Positions 8,348 through 18,200 are shown, numbered from the stretch's first letter. The stretch is DNA of 64,000 nt from Viridibacterium sp047600765 (GCA_047600765.1 JASGKF010000002.1:1798001-1862000); one strand, 5' to 3'. Numbers and translations: made by a program. The notes: generated by a model from the sequence alone, not told the origin.

Positions 8348-9619
8348 TTACTTCTTTTCAGGGACGTTCTTCTTGCCCTTGTTTTCGGCGATGTAGTCGC
8401 TCCACGGGTCGGCAACCACCGGGCCCTTGGTCTTCCACACCACCTTGAACTGACCGTCAGCCTTGATTTCGCCGATGAAGACCGGCTTGTGCAGGTGATG
8501 GTTTTCCGGGTCCATCGTCGAGGTGAAACCGCCAGGTGCCTTCACGGTCTGGCCTGCCATCGCGGCGATAACCTTGTCGGTATCGGTCAACTTGGCCTTG
8601 GTCACGGCTTGTGCCCACATCTGGATGCCGATGTAGGTGGCTTCCATCGGGTCGTTGGTCAGCGGCTTGTCCATGTGGCCAGGGATCTTCTTGTCCTTGG
8701 CGTACTTGGACCATGCCTTGATGAAGGCGTCGTTGGTCGGGTTCTTGATCGACTGGAAGTAGTTCCAGGCAGCAAGGTGGCCCACCAGCGGCTTGGTATC
8801 CACGCCGCGCAGCTCTTCTTCACCCACCGAGAAGGCGACGACAGGCACGTCGCTGGCCTTCAGGCCCTGGTTGCCCAGTTCCTTGTAGAAGGGCACGTTG
8901 GAGTCGCCGTTGATGGTCGACACGACGGCGGTCTTCTTGCCTTCGGAAGCGAACTTCTTGATCTTGGCGATGATGGTCTGGTAATCGCTGTGACCGAACG
9001 GGGTGTACTCTTCCATGATGTCGGCTTCAGCCACGCCCTTGGCCTTCAGGAAGGCGCGCAGGATCTTGTTGGTCGTGCGCGGATAGACATAGTCGGTACC
9101 CAGCAGCACCCAGCGCTTGGCCGAGCCGCCGTCCTTGCTCATCAGGTATTCGACAGCCGGAATGGCTTGCTGGTTGGGGGCTGCGCCCGTGTAGAACACG
9201 TTCTTCGACAACTCTTCACCTTCGTACTGCACCGGGTAGAACAGCAGGCTGTTCAGTTCTTCGTAGACCGGCAGAACGGACTTGCGCGACACCGAGGTCC
9301 AGCAGCCGAAGGTCACGGCAACCTTGTCCTTGGAGATCAACTGGCGGGCCTTTTCGGCAAACAGCGGCCAGTTGGAAGCGGGGTCGACCACCACGGGCTC
9401 GAGCTTCTTGCCCAGCAGGCCACCCTTGGCATTGATCTCGTCAATGGCCATCAGGGCGACGTCCTTCAGGACGGTTTCGGAAATGGCCATGGTGCCCGAC
9501 AGCGAGTGCAGCACGCCAACCTTGATGGTGTCGGCGGCGAACACGCTGGTGCTCATGCCGGCGGCAGCGAAGGCGGCGGTCATCAGCGTGGTCTTGATGA
9601 ATGTGCGACGAGATTGCAT
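8348..9619 (-). CDS. urtA: Urea ABC transporter substrate-binding protein UrtA
   Basis: Periplasmic urea-binding protein (Peripla_BP_5/LivJ-like), 423 residues. It starts with MQSRRTFIKTTLMTAAFAAAG, which carries a twin-arginine-type SRRTFIK motif before the hydrophobic segment, so Tat export is likely. The mature part begins ADTIKVGVLHSLSGTMAISE, the classic UrtA opening, and ends near DPWSDYIAENKG. A GGGAG ribosome site lies about 8 bases before the ATG. It is the promoter-proximal gene of the urt-ure operon. Confidence 0.96.
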   Translation of the reverse strand: MQSRRTFIKTTLMTAAFAAAGMSTSVFAADTIKVGVLHSLSGTMAISETVLKDVALMAIDEINAKGGLLGKKLEPVVVDPASNWPLFAEKARQLISKDKVAVTFGCWTSVSRKSVLPVYEELNSLLFYPVQYEGEELSKNVFYTGAAPNQQAIPAVEYLMSKDGGSAKRWVLLGTDYVYPRTTNKILRAFLKAKGVAEADIMEEYTPFGHSDYQTIIAKIKKFASEGKKTAVVSTINGDSNVPFYKELGNQGLKASDVPVVAFSVGEEELRGVDTKPLVGHLAAWNYFQSIKNPTNDAFIKAWSKYAKDKKIPGHMDKPLTNDPMEATYIGIQMWAQAVTKAKLTDTDKVIAAMAGQTVKAPGGFTSTMDPENHHLHKPVFIGEIKADGQFKVVWKTKGPVVADPWSDYIAENKGKKNVPEKK

Positions 9620-9702
9620 GTGTGTGACTCCCTGACAGAAGTTTATGAATACCGGCAGTGACCGGATGGGCAGACTGTAGGGACGGCAGGGGTCACACGG
9701 AA

Positions 9703-9718
9703 TACGCCAGATTGCGTA
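9703..9718. promoter_or_regulatory. Candidate operator: TACGC-N6-GCGTA palindrome upstream of urtA
   Basis: A perfect 5-base dyad TACGC/GCGTA with a 6-base centre lies about 85-100 bases upstream of the urtA start and about 100 bases upstream of the divergent gene at 9821. TACG...CGTA-type dyads are typical of LuxR/NarL-family response regulator sites. The window encodes such a regulator at 14292-15206. The connection is inference, and no second copy was found by eye in other intergenic regions. Confidence 0.4.
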
Positions 9719-9820
9719 GGGGCCGAGTCGTCAAGCTAGGCGCCCTGGCTTGACATGCGAACTGACGGTATAGCCCTCATTTGCTACATTTCAGGCCCTT
9801 GCCCAATTCCTTGACCGCAA

Positions 9821-10834
9821 ATGACAAAGCGCACATTCGCATTTCTGATCCTGATTTTTTGTTTGCCTGGATCAGCTCCCGTTGCGCAGGCGGTGAGTTT
9901 CGGGCCTATCCAGAACATTGACCTGATGATGGGGCGGCTGGAGGGGGCTTGTCCGGACTACCAGAAGCAATCGAGCTGGCGCAAGTTGAAGGAGATGCTC
10001 GACCAACCGGTTATCGAAGGGCTCAGCCCGGATTTCCGCATGATGCAAGCCTTTGACGCACACGACTGGGTGCCACTCGGGAAAACACCTGCCTGCAAGA
10101 TCGCATTGACAGAGTTCATGCTCGACAGCTTGACGCAGTATGTGAATACGATGCCTGACACGTCTTGGCTGTTCAGCAAGGCTTATCGCGGACTGGCTTA
10201 TGCCTATTTGGCGAGAGCTGCGCTAAAGGAAGATGTGGATGTCGATGCCTATTTCAGCAAGGCCGGAGGCTTCGCAGAGATTTACTTGAAGACGGACAAG
10301 CCTGACGACGAAAATCGTGCCAAATCCCAGACGCACTATTTCATTGCGCATACATATATCAACGCAGCGGAATTGACCTCAAATCGCAAGCTGGCTAGAC
10401 GGTACCTTGAGAGCGCGCTGTCGTTAGCGCTCGCAGGTGCTAAGCAGGCGAAAGACAATTCTTTGGTTGCGACGCCAGCGCATTACGCGCTGCGTGACAT
10501 GATTGAGCTCGAAGATAAAAACAGTGTGGCTTGGCGTAGTGCGATCGAACGCGGTATAGCCGTTATGCTGCCCCTGCAGAATGCAAGTAACAGTCTGTCA
10601 CTGGAAATTGCATTTCTGCAGTTGAAACTGGGTAGGCTGTCTGATGGCAAGAAGTGGTTGGAGATTGTAGAAACGCATCCGTCTTCCGGCTACAACTTCT
10701 GTTCGCGGATCAGCTATGACGTGGATGATCTGACTCCATTGATTGAAAGCGATGCTTCATGGACCAAGCTGTATGTTCAGCGTGTGTGCAATCCAGCAGC
10801 ACGCAAAAAGCGTGACGCTCAGCTGAGGTTTTGA
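9821..10834 (+). CDS. Exported helical (TPR-like) protein of unknown function
   Basis: A 337-residue protein that I do not recognise. Residues 1-25 (MTKRTFAFLILIFCLPGSAP then VAQA) form a signal peptide. The rest is mostly helical with paired-helix spacing reminiscent of TPR/Sel1-like repeats (e.g. FSKAYRGLAYAYLARAAL, YLESALSLALAGAKQAKD). Cysteines at CPDYQK, PACKIAL, NFCSR and VCNP could form disulfides in the periplasm. Base composition is visibly less G+C-rich and codon use differs from neighbours, suggesting recent acquisition. It is divergent from urtA across a 201-base spacer. Confidence 0.75.
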   Translation: MTKRTFAFLILIFCLPGSAPVAQAVSFGPIQNIDLMMGRLEGACPDYQKQSSWRKLKEMLDQPVIEGLSPDFRMMQAFDAHDWVPLGKTPACKIALTEFMLDSLTQYVNTMPDTSWLFSKAYRGLAYAYLARAALKEDVDVDAYFSKAGGFAEIYLKTDKPDDENRAKSQTHYFIAHTYINAAELTSNRKLARRYLESALSLALAGAKQAKDNSLVATPAHYALRDMIELEDKNSVAWRSAIERGIAVMLPLQNASNSLSLEIAFLQLKLGRLSDGKKWLEIVETHPSSGYNFCSRISYDVDDLTPLIESDASWTKLYVQRVCNPAARKKRDAQLRF

Positions 10835-10867
10835 ATTGTTTGCATTTTCGTCAGTGACCACGCGCCA

Positions 10868-11545
10868 ATGAACTTCCAGTATCTGCTCCGCGCCCCTATT
10901 GAAACTACTGGCCAGCGTCCGCCGCTGCTTGTCCTGCTGCATGGCAAGGGCGCCAACGAAGAAGACCTGTTCGACCTCGCGCCCCATTTCGATCCGCAGT
11001 TCTCCGTCATCAGCATCCGCGCGCCGCACGAGATGCTGCCCGGCTACTACCGCTGGTACGAGCGCTTCGACACGCCGCAGGGCTCGGTGTACGACGAAGG
11101 CGAAGTGCTGGCCAGCCGCGTGTTCCTGATCCAGGCGATCAAGGATGCGGTGATGGCGACGGGGGCGGACCCGCAGCGCGTGTTCGTGCTGGGTTTCAGT
11201 CAGGGCGGCGCGATGGCGCTGACCGTGGCGCTGACGGCGCCGCAATTGGTGCGGGGTGTCGTGTCGATGGCGGGGCGTTTGTTGCCCGCTATAGCCCCGT
11301 TCGCCAAGGAGCCGGAGGCGCTCGCGCACCTGACCGTGTTGTTGCAACACGGCTCGCAGGATGAGGTGGTGCCCGCTTCGGAGTCCGCTACGGCGTGCAA
11401 TCTGTTCGCAGAGATGCGCGTCAAGCAGGCGCTGAAGGAGTACCCGGCAGGTCACACGGTGACGCCGGGCATGCTGAAGGACGCGAAAGAGTTTCTGACG
11501 ACGCAGCTGGCTGCGCTGAAAGGTGCAGCCGACGGGGATGCTTGA
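10868..11545 (+). CDS. Alpha/beta hydrolase, phospholipase/carboxylesterase family
   Basis: Cytoplasmic esterase of 225 residues resembling the YpfH/acyl-thioesterase-type carboxylesterases. The opening PPLLVLLHGKGANEEDLFDL forms the oxyanion region. The nucleophile Ser is in GFSQGG near residue 116, the catalytic Asp in GSQDEVVP near 164 and the His in PAGHTV near 196. No signal peptide is present. It follows the exported orphan by 33 bases and ends exactly where the convergent serpin-like gene ends, leaving no room for a terminator. Substrate is unknown. Confidence 0.88.
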   Translation: MNFQYLLRAPIETTGQRPPLLVLLHGKGANEEDLFDLAPHFDPQFSVISIRAPHEMLPGYYRWYERFDTPQGSVYDEGEVLASRVFLIQAIKDAVMATGADPQRVFVLGFSQGGAMALTVALTAPQLVRGVVSMAGRLLPAIAPFAKEPEALAHLTVLLQHGSQDEVVPASESATACNLFAEMRVKQALKEYPAGHTVTPGMLKDAKEFLTTQLAALKGAADGDA

Positions 11546-12835
11546 TCAGGGGCAGACGTGATCGCCCAGCCAGGTGCCATCCGGTGGCGAGTAAAGATGC
11601 ATGGCGGCGACAATCAGGCCCGTGTTGCGGTTGGTAACGAGCAGCAGTTGCGGACCGAGATCCACGGTTTGCGAAGCAGGGTAGCAGGTGAAGCCAGGCC
11701 AGTTGTCTACCGTGACGTTCACCCCTGAAGTGGATGTGCTGTATGGGCTGGCAATGAAGCTGTATTGCTGTCGGGTTTCCAGAAGCAAATCACTGCCTGT
11801 CAGGCTCAGGCTAGCCATGAATCCATCCAGTTGGGCGTAGTGGCCGCCACGCGGATCAAATCCAGCAAGGTTGGCTTGGGTCTGATCGAAAATCTTTGAC
11901 AGTCCAGTGCTGACAGTGGCATTCAGACCACTGTCGTTGATGGCAAAACTGAAATAGCGTTTGGGCAGAACGAGGCTGGATGCGCTGAGACCGCTGCTGG
12001 ATTTCTGTGCGCTCTCGATGATTTGTGCGAGTCGTGCCTTGCTGAAGCTCGCCAGATTGCCTGAGCTGGGGCGGATGCTTATTAGGCGGTGCATACCGTC
12101 AGCAAGATCCATGCGGTCAGCGCTGTAATCGCTGTCGCTCAGGCGCTGGACGCCTGTGGTCCAGCGGAGTAGCGGCACCTGGTAGCGGTTGTTGCCGAGC
12201 GCATAGACACCCGAGAAGTTTTCGGCCGACGCCAGGCTGTACGAGATGTTCAGCTCATCCCGTACGGACAGGCGCGTATGGATGTTGCTGGTGAAGATGT
12301 AGTCCAGCGCGCTCCAGCTGGCAACGTTGCGCGAAGCCTCGAGGAATGCTGGCGCCATGCGGGTGGTCGATTCGGCACCCAGCGTGCGCTGGATGCCGGC
12401 GTTCTGCAGGGCGCTGCGCAGCAGGTTGGCCCATTGGGCGCGGGGGCCGAAGCGTGCTTCCAGGGTTGTGAACTCATCGGCGCTGCTGCCTTGCGCGGCA
12501 GTGCCCAGCAGGCTCAGTGTGCTGAGCGTGACCGGACTGGTGACGATGAAGTCGTTTGAGGCGCTGCTGCTTTGAGCCTTCTCGTAGAGCGCTTCAGTCG
12601 TCAGCGTGTTGGCGGCCTGGGTGAAGCTGGCCAGGCTGCTGCTGGCTACCGAAGCCGCACTGCTGCTGGATTTGGAGGACGCGGCATAGTCGCTGAGTGA
12701 GGTCAGGCTGGGGCCGCTGCTGCTGGCCGTAGTGCTGGAGCCACCACCTCCGCCGCCGCCACAGGCAGCCAGGAGCCCGAGCAGGGACAGGCAAAGAACG
12801 GGGCGCAACAGGGCGCCAGCAGGCGATCGACTCAT
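11546..12835 (-). CDS. Serpin-like lipoprotein with poly-Gly/Ser linker
   Basis: A 429-residue predicted lipoprotein: lipobox LLAAC with Cys25, then seven Gly, then a Ser/Ala-rich linker to about residue 75. The following domain shows a serpin pattern: SNDFIVTSPVTLSTLSLLGT matches the serpin N-terminal FSPLSIS block, VLPKRYFSFAINDSG matches the LPKF strand, and PQLLLVTNRNTGLIVAAMH near the C-terminus matches the PFLFLIRDxxTGxILFxG end. The region where a reactive centre loop should lie (around SFIASPYSTSTSGVNVTVDN) is divergent, so inhibitory activity is uncertain. Gly at +2 predicts outer membrane sorting. Confidence 0.65.
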   Translation of the reverse strand: MSRSPAGALLRPVLCLSLLGLLAACGGGGGGGSSTTASSSGPSLTSLSDYAASSKSSSSAASVASSSLASFTQAANTLTTEALYEKAQSSSASNDFIVTSPVTLSTLSLLGTAAQGSSADEFTTLEARFGPRAQWANLLRSALQNAGIQRTLGAESTTRMAPAFLEASRNVASWSALDYIFTSNIHTRLSVRDELNISYSLASAENFSGVYALGNNRYQVPLLRWTTGVQRLSDSDYSADRMDLADGMHRLISIRPSSGNLASFSKARLAQIIESAQKSSSGLSASSLVLPKRYFSFAINDSGLNATVSTGLSKIFDQTQANLAGFDPRGGHYAQLDGFMASLSLTGSDLLLETRQQYSFIASPYSTSTSGVNVTVDNWPGFTCYPASQTVDLGPQLLLVTNRNTGLIVAAMHLYSPPDGTWLGDHVCP

Positions 12836-12939
12836 GATGTGTTGCCTTCAGGCAATCTAGGGAAGCGCGGAATCTATCACGACGTCATGACCCGCTTCCA
12901 GCGCCTGCGCTCACTTCGCCCATCCGGGCAAAGAGTCTG

Positions 12940-14184
12940 TCAGGCGGGGGGCGATACCTGGTCCCGCCCGGCAGCCTTGGCTTTGTAGAGCGCGGCGTCG
13001 GCTTCGGCGAGGAGGTCGGACAGCGTGGTCTGGGGCGTGATGAGACGCCCTGCGACGCCGATGCTGACGCTGACGCGCTGGATGGGGCTGGCTTCGTGGG
13101 GGACTTTGAGTTCGCGCAGGTTCTGGCACAGGTCCAGCGCGAAGCTGATGGCGTTGGCGAGGCGGGTGTCGGGCAGGATGATGACGAACTCTTCGCCGCC
13201 ATAACGGGCACTCATGTCGAGCGCACGAGCCGTGGTGAAACGCAGGACCGATGCGACGATGCACAGGCAGTCGTCACCGGCCTTGTGGCCATAGTGGTCG
13301 TTGTAGGCCTTGAAATGGTCGATGTCGACATACAGCAACGAGAGATTGCTCTGGTTGCGTGCGGCGTCGCGCAGCATGCGTTCTGCGTGTTCTTCGAACT
13401 GCCGCCGGTTGGGCAGGCTGGTGAGGGAGTCGAAACGCGCCTGTGCGAGCAGTTCGGTGTTCACGGCGGCGAGCTTTTCGCCGGTGATGCTGTTGAGGCA
13501 GCGCAGGGCGAAGGTGACGCGGTTGTCGAGCTCCATAGCGCGCTTGGTGTAGAGGCTGATCAGTGCCACGAGGAAGATGAAGCCGCACTTGAAGAGCAGC
13601 GCCGCCATGTCGGGCGGATCGCGGGTCTGTACGGTGGCGATGTAGAGCAGCATCCAGAACAGGGTGAAGGGCGCTGCCTGGCGGAAACGCACGCGTGCGA
13701 GCTGGTTGCAGAGCAGGAGGCCGAGGATCAACGCTTCGTCATATAGCACCAGGGCGCGCTGTCCGCCGTGGAGGCTGATGACCGCTTGCGCGATGCACAG
13801 CGCGGCGATGACGATGGCCATGAAGCTTTCGCGATGCGGCGCCACTGCCGGGCGCTGCAGTGCGAACAAGGCCGCCAGCATGCCGCCGATGGCGGCGAAG
13901 CGGATGATCAGTGCTTCGACGCGAAACGTCTGCAGAAGCAGGGCGTCGCACAGGGCGAGCAGGGCAAACAGTGCAATCGAGGCGTACAGCGCCTTGCCGA
14001 AACGCTCCACCCGCAAGCCATGTGTGCGATGCAGGAAAACGCTTTCTATGGCTTCGGGAAAGGCCAGCCAGAACGGCGGCATCTTTAGGTAGCTCCGCAG
14101 CGCGGGCTCCCATTCAGCGGGAACGGACGCCACGGGGCTGTGGGGGACGGGCTCGATGTCGGCCTGCTCGGGAATCGTTGCCAT
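12940..14184 (-). CDS. Membrane-bound diguanylate cyclase (GGEEF)
   Basis: A 414-residue protein with about six hydrophobic segments between residues 55 and 225 and a C-terminal GGDEF domain. The active-site motif is YGGEEFVII, preceded by RALD at the correct distance to form the RxxD product-inhibition site. The upstream LTSLPNRRQFEEHAERML is a standard GGDEF opening. It should make cyclic di-GMP from GTP at the inner membrane, with its input sensed by the membrane module. It lies 107 bases downstream of the LuxR-type regulator on the same strand. Confidence 0.92.
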   Translation of the reverse strand: MATIPEQADIEPVPHSPVASVPAEWEPALRSYLKMPPFWLAFPEAIESVFLHRTHGLRVERFGKALYASIALFALLALCDALLLQTFRVEALIIRFAAIGGMLAALFALQRPAVAPHRESFMAIVIAALCIAQAVISLHGGQRALVLYDEALILGLLLCNQLARVRFRQAAPFTLFWMLLYIATVQTRDPPDMAALLFKCGFIFLVALISLYTKRAMELDNRVTFALRCLNSITGEKLAAVNTELLAQARFDSLTSLPNRRQFEEHAERMLRDAARNQSNLSLLYVDIDHFKAYNDHYGHKAGDDCLCIVASVLRFTTARALDMSARYGGEEFVIILPDTRLANAISFALDLCQNLRELKVPHEASPIQRVSVSIGVAGRLITPQTTLSDLLAEADAALYKAKAAGRDQVSPPA

Positions 14185-14291
14185 CGGGTTGGGGAGTCGG
14201 GTCCGGGGCTGCGTGGTCTATCTGACAGAAATCTACGCAGCCGTTTTATCACAGCTGCGTTCCCGAAACAGCCTTGATCGTGCGTGACCGG

Positions 14292-15206
14292 TCAGCTGCC
14301 TTGCCGCAGGCGACTGAGGGCCAGGTTGGCCGCCGCCGTGCGGGTTTCGACGCCCAGTTTCTCGAAGACATGCTCGAGGTGCTTATGCACGGTGCGTGGG
14401 CTGGAGCCAAGGATATCGCCGATGTCCTTGTTCGTTTTGCCCTGGGTGACCCAGTAGAGGACCTCGGCTTCCTTCTGGGTGAGGCGGAAAGCGCCGATCA
14501 GCGCCTCGGTGGGAGCGGTGTCGGACTCTTCGCGCAGCACCAGCAGCCAGTCGCCGTCGCCGGTCTGGGCGTGCAAGGTGAAGATCAGGCGTGCGTCTCC
14601 CCGCAGCAGGGTCAGCGGTGAGGCCGCTTGCTGGGCGGCTGCGTTGCGTATCCAGTCGAGCACTTCGGCGGGGGCGGTGCGGAGATCAGGCTCGAAGTGA
14701 CGGCCCAGCAAGTTGCGCGCGAGCGGCGTCTGCCAGGTGATGAGGCCACTGTCTGGCCGCACGGCAATGGTGGCCTGGCCGAAGGCGTCAAGTGCGCTGC
14801 GGGCCTGCTTCATCTGCCGCGCGCTCTGCAGGTGGGCGCTGATGCGGGCGATGACCTCGCCGGTGCGGATGGGCTTGCTGACGTAGTCGCTGCCGCCAGC
14901 ATTGAACGCGGCGACGACGTGTTCGGTCTCGGTGAGGCCGGTCATGAAGATGATGGGGATGTGCTGCGTCGTGAAGTCGGCCTTGAGGCGGCGTGCGACT
15001 TCGAAGCCGTCCATGCCGGGCATCATGGCGTCGAGCAGGATCACGTCGGGCACCGCCTGGCGCGCGCGGGCCAGTGCTGTTTCGCCATTGGTGGCGACCA
15101 GTACGGTGAAGCCCGATTCGTCGAGCGCGTCGTGCAGCACCGAGAGGTTCTCGGGCACGTCGTTGACGATCAGTACAAGGTCGGCGTTCTGCCGGTCAAG
15201 CCGCAT
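14292..15206 (-). CDS. Response regulator: REC, PAS-like middle, LuxR-type HTH
   Basis: Transcription factor of 304 residues. The receiver has phospho-acceptor Asp in ILLDAMMPGMDG, Thr in FMTGL and Lys in SKPI; the usual first acidic pair is replaced by ND (VNDVPENL). Residues about 130-235 look like a PAS-type domain. The C-terminal LuxR HTH is FRLTQKEAEVLYWVTQGKTN and KDIGDILGSSPRTVHKHLE. It overlaps the stop of the transporter-kinase gene by 11 bases, so it is almost certainly its cognate regulator. Targets are unknown; the dyad near urtA is a candidate. Confidence 0.92.
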   Translation of the reverse strand: MRLDRQNADLVLIVNDVPENLSVLHDALDESGFTVLVATNGETALARARQAVPDVILLDAMMPGMDGFEVARRLKADFTTQHIPIIFMTGLTETEHVVAAFNAGGSDYVSKPIRTGEVIARISAHLQSARQMKQARSALDAFGQATIAVRPDSGLITWQTPLARNLLGRHFEPDLRTAPAEVLDWIRNAAAQQAASPLTLLRGDARLIFTLHAQTGDGDWLLVLREESDTAPTEALIGAFRLTQKEAEVLYWVTQGKTNKDIGDILGSSPRTVHKHLEHVFEKLGVETRTAAANLALSRLRQGS

Positions 15207-18200
15207 CGAGAATCCTCCGCAGCTCCAGGCTCAGGGTTTCCAGCTGGAAGCGGTTGGCAAGTTGTCGCATGTCGGTGACGAAGGCCTGGCAGGTCGGGTA
15301 GTGGGCCTCGATTTTATCCAGAGCGGCGTGGATACCGCGCACGTAACCGAGATTGACCTGTTCCTGCAGTGCGACGAGCTGGTCGTGCGGAGGCGCGTCG
15401 GTGCGCTGCACGGGCTTGCGGGGTGGCGCTGCGAGGGGCGCCGGGCCGGATTCCCATTCGAGCGCCAGGCGATTGGCAATCCAGTCCAGCAATTCTTCGA
15501 CCTTGACCGGCTTGAGGATGAAATCCTGGGGGCCGATACCCACGTCGTTGTCGAGGCCCTTGTCGAACGCATTGGCCGAGATGATTGCAATCCTTGCGTC
15601 AGACAGCTCCTGCTGGCGTATGCGCCGGATGGTCTCCCAGCCATCGATGCCGGGCATCGCCAGGTCCATGAAGATGAGGTGCGGCGCAAAGCGTGGCAAC
15701 ACTTCGAGGCATTCGAGGCCGGATGCGGCCTGGTCGAGTTCGAAGCCCAGCGGCGCGAGGATGCTCGCCAGCAGCTCGCGGTCGACCTGTTCGTTGTCGA
15801 CGATGAGGATGCGTCGCCGTTCGCCGCGGTAACCGGTGCGTTGCGAGGCTGGCGCTTCAGCAGGGCGCTGATTGCCATGGACCTGTGGCAGGAACAGGCG
15901 CACGGTGAAGCAGGTGCCCTTGCCTGGCTCGCTCTTGACGCTCATTTCGCCGCCCATGAGGTCGGTAAGCATGCGCGCGATGGTGAGGCCGAGGCCGGTG
16001 CCGCCTGCGGCTTCGGCATGCGCAGCCGTGCCACGCGAGAAGGGTTCGAAGATCTGCTCCAGCTCCTCGGCGGGGATGCCGGGCCCGGTGTCTTCGATCT
16101 CGAAGACCGCCATTTCGCGGGCGTAGCGCAGGCGCAGGTCGACCTGGCCCTGGGCCGTGAACTTGACGGCGTTGCCGAGCAGGTTGATGAGGATCTGGCG
16201 CAGGCGCTTTTCATCACCGCGCACCACGCGTGGCAGTTCGCCCTGTACCTCGAACTGGAATTCCAGCCCCTTGGCACGCGCTTGCTGTTCGAACATGCGC
16301 ACCAGCTGTTGCATCAGTTCGGCGAAGTCGATGGCACGGGTTTCGAGGCGCAGCTTGCCGCCTTCGATGCGGGCAATGTCCAGCGTGCCTTCGATGAGGG
16401 ACAGCAGGTGGTCGCCGCTGCGGCGGATGACCTTGATGGCTTGCTGGCGATGATTGGGGATCGCCGGGTCGCCATCGAGGATCTGCGCGTAACCGAGGAT
16501 GCTGTTGAGTGGCGTGCGCAGCTCGTGGCTGACGGCGGTGATGTAGCGGCTCTTGGCCTGGTTGGCCTGGTCGGCGGCCTGCTTGGCGCGCTGCAGTTGC
16601 TCGTCGGTGCGCTTGTGCGATTCGATTTCGCGCATCAGCAGGTGGGTCTGGCGATTCGACTCTTCCTGTGCAACCTGCCGGCTCTTGTGCGTCAGCACCA
16701 GCCACCAGCAGACGATGCCACTGACCAGCGACAGCGCCGCGAAGGCGTTGATGAACGAGATGCGCAGGGACTCCAGCAAGTCTTCATCGGCACCGGCCAG
16801 CATCTGCGATTCGTGGAAGTAGAGCAGACCCAGCAGCAGGGCGATCATCGGCACGATGCAGCTCATCAGCAGCAGGTAGTGCGCGAGGCCCGAGTTGATG
16901 TAGGGCCAGAAACGTTGCGGCAGCAAGCGCTGCAGCAGGCGGGACCATTGCGAGGAGAGGCGCGCTTCGGGCTTGCAGAGGTCGTTGCAACGCGCATCCA
17001 GCGAGCAGCACAGCGAGCAGATGGCACCCTGGTAGGCTGGGCAGTGCGCCATGTCGTCGGCTTCGTAGTGGCGCTCGCAGATCACACAGGGCACCACACC
17101 GGTGGCGAAAGCGTGGCGGTTGCTCTGCCGTGCGAGGTAGTACTTGCCCTGGGTCAGCCAGGCCAGAAGTGGCGAGACGAGTAGCGCAGTGGCCAGCGCA
17201 ATGAAGGAAGCGAAGGCTTCCGCCTTGGGGCCGAACAGGCCGACGTAGGCCGAGATCGACAGCGTCGATGCGATCAGCATGGCGCCGACGCCGACCGGAT
17301 TGACGTCGTAGAGGTGTGCGCGCTTGAACTCGATGCCCTTGGGCGACAGCCCCAGCGGCTTGTTGATGACGAGATCAGCGACTACGGCCACCATCCACGA
17401 GATGGCGATGTTCGAGTACAGCCCCAGCACCTGGCCGAGTGCCTGGAACACGTTGAGCTCCATGAGCATCAGCGCGATCAGGGTGTTGAAGATGACCCAT
17501 ACGACGCGGCCAGGATGGCTGTGTGTGAGGCGTGCGAAGAAGTTGGACCAGGCCAGCGAACCGGCGTAAGCGTTGGTGACGTTGATCTTCAGCTGGGAAA
17601 TGATGACGAAGAGCGCCGTCACGGCCACCGCCCAGTCACTGCGGTTGAAGACGTTTTCAAAGCCGATCAGGTACATCTGGTTCGGGTCAACGGCGCGATC
17701 GAGGGGTACCGAATTGCGGATCGCAAGCCAGGCCAGCAGGGTGCCACCCAGCATTTTCGCCACGCCGGGCAGCACCCAGCCGGGGCCGCCCACCAGCATG
17801 CAGGCGTACCACTTCTTGCGGTTCTTCTCGGTACGTTCCGGCATGAAGCGCAGGTAATCGACCTGCTCGCCCATCTGTGTGATGAGCGCAATGCCCACGG
17901 TGAGGCCGGCGCCAAACAGGTAGACGTTGAACTCGCCACCCTTGCCGTCTCCGCCCGCGTAGCTCACCAGCTCGCCGATCACGCCGGGGTTCTTCTGCAG
18001 CACGTAGATGAAGGGTAGGGCCAGCAGGATCAGCCAGACCGGCTGGGTCAGCGTCTGCAGGCGCGATATGACCGTGACGCCGTGTGTGACCAGGGGGATC
18101 ACCACGAGCGCGCAGATCATGTAGCCCACCCAGGGCGGGATGTCGAAGGCCAGCTCCAGCGCGTAGGCCATGATGGCCGCTTCGAGCGCGAAGAAGATGA

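Noticed and set aside
9750..9774. TTGACA followed by TATAGC as a promoter for the gene at 9821
   Set aside because: The spacing is only 13 bases, too short for a sigma-70 promoter.
9620..9820. Sigma-54/NtrC promoter for urtA
   Set aside because: No GG-N10-GC pair with TGGCAC/TTGC-like context was found on the correct strand.
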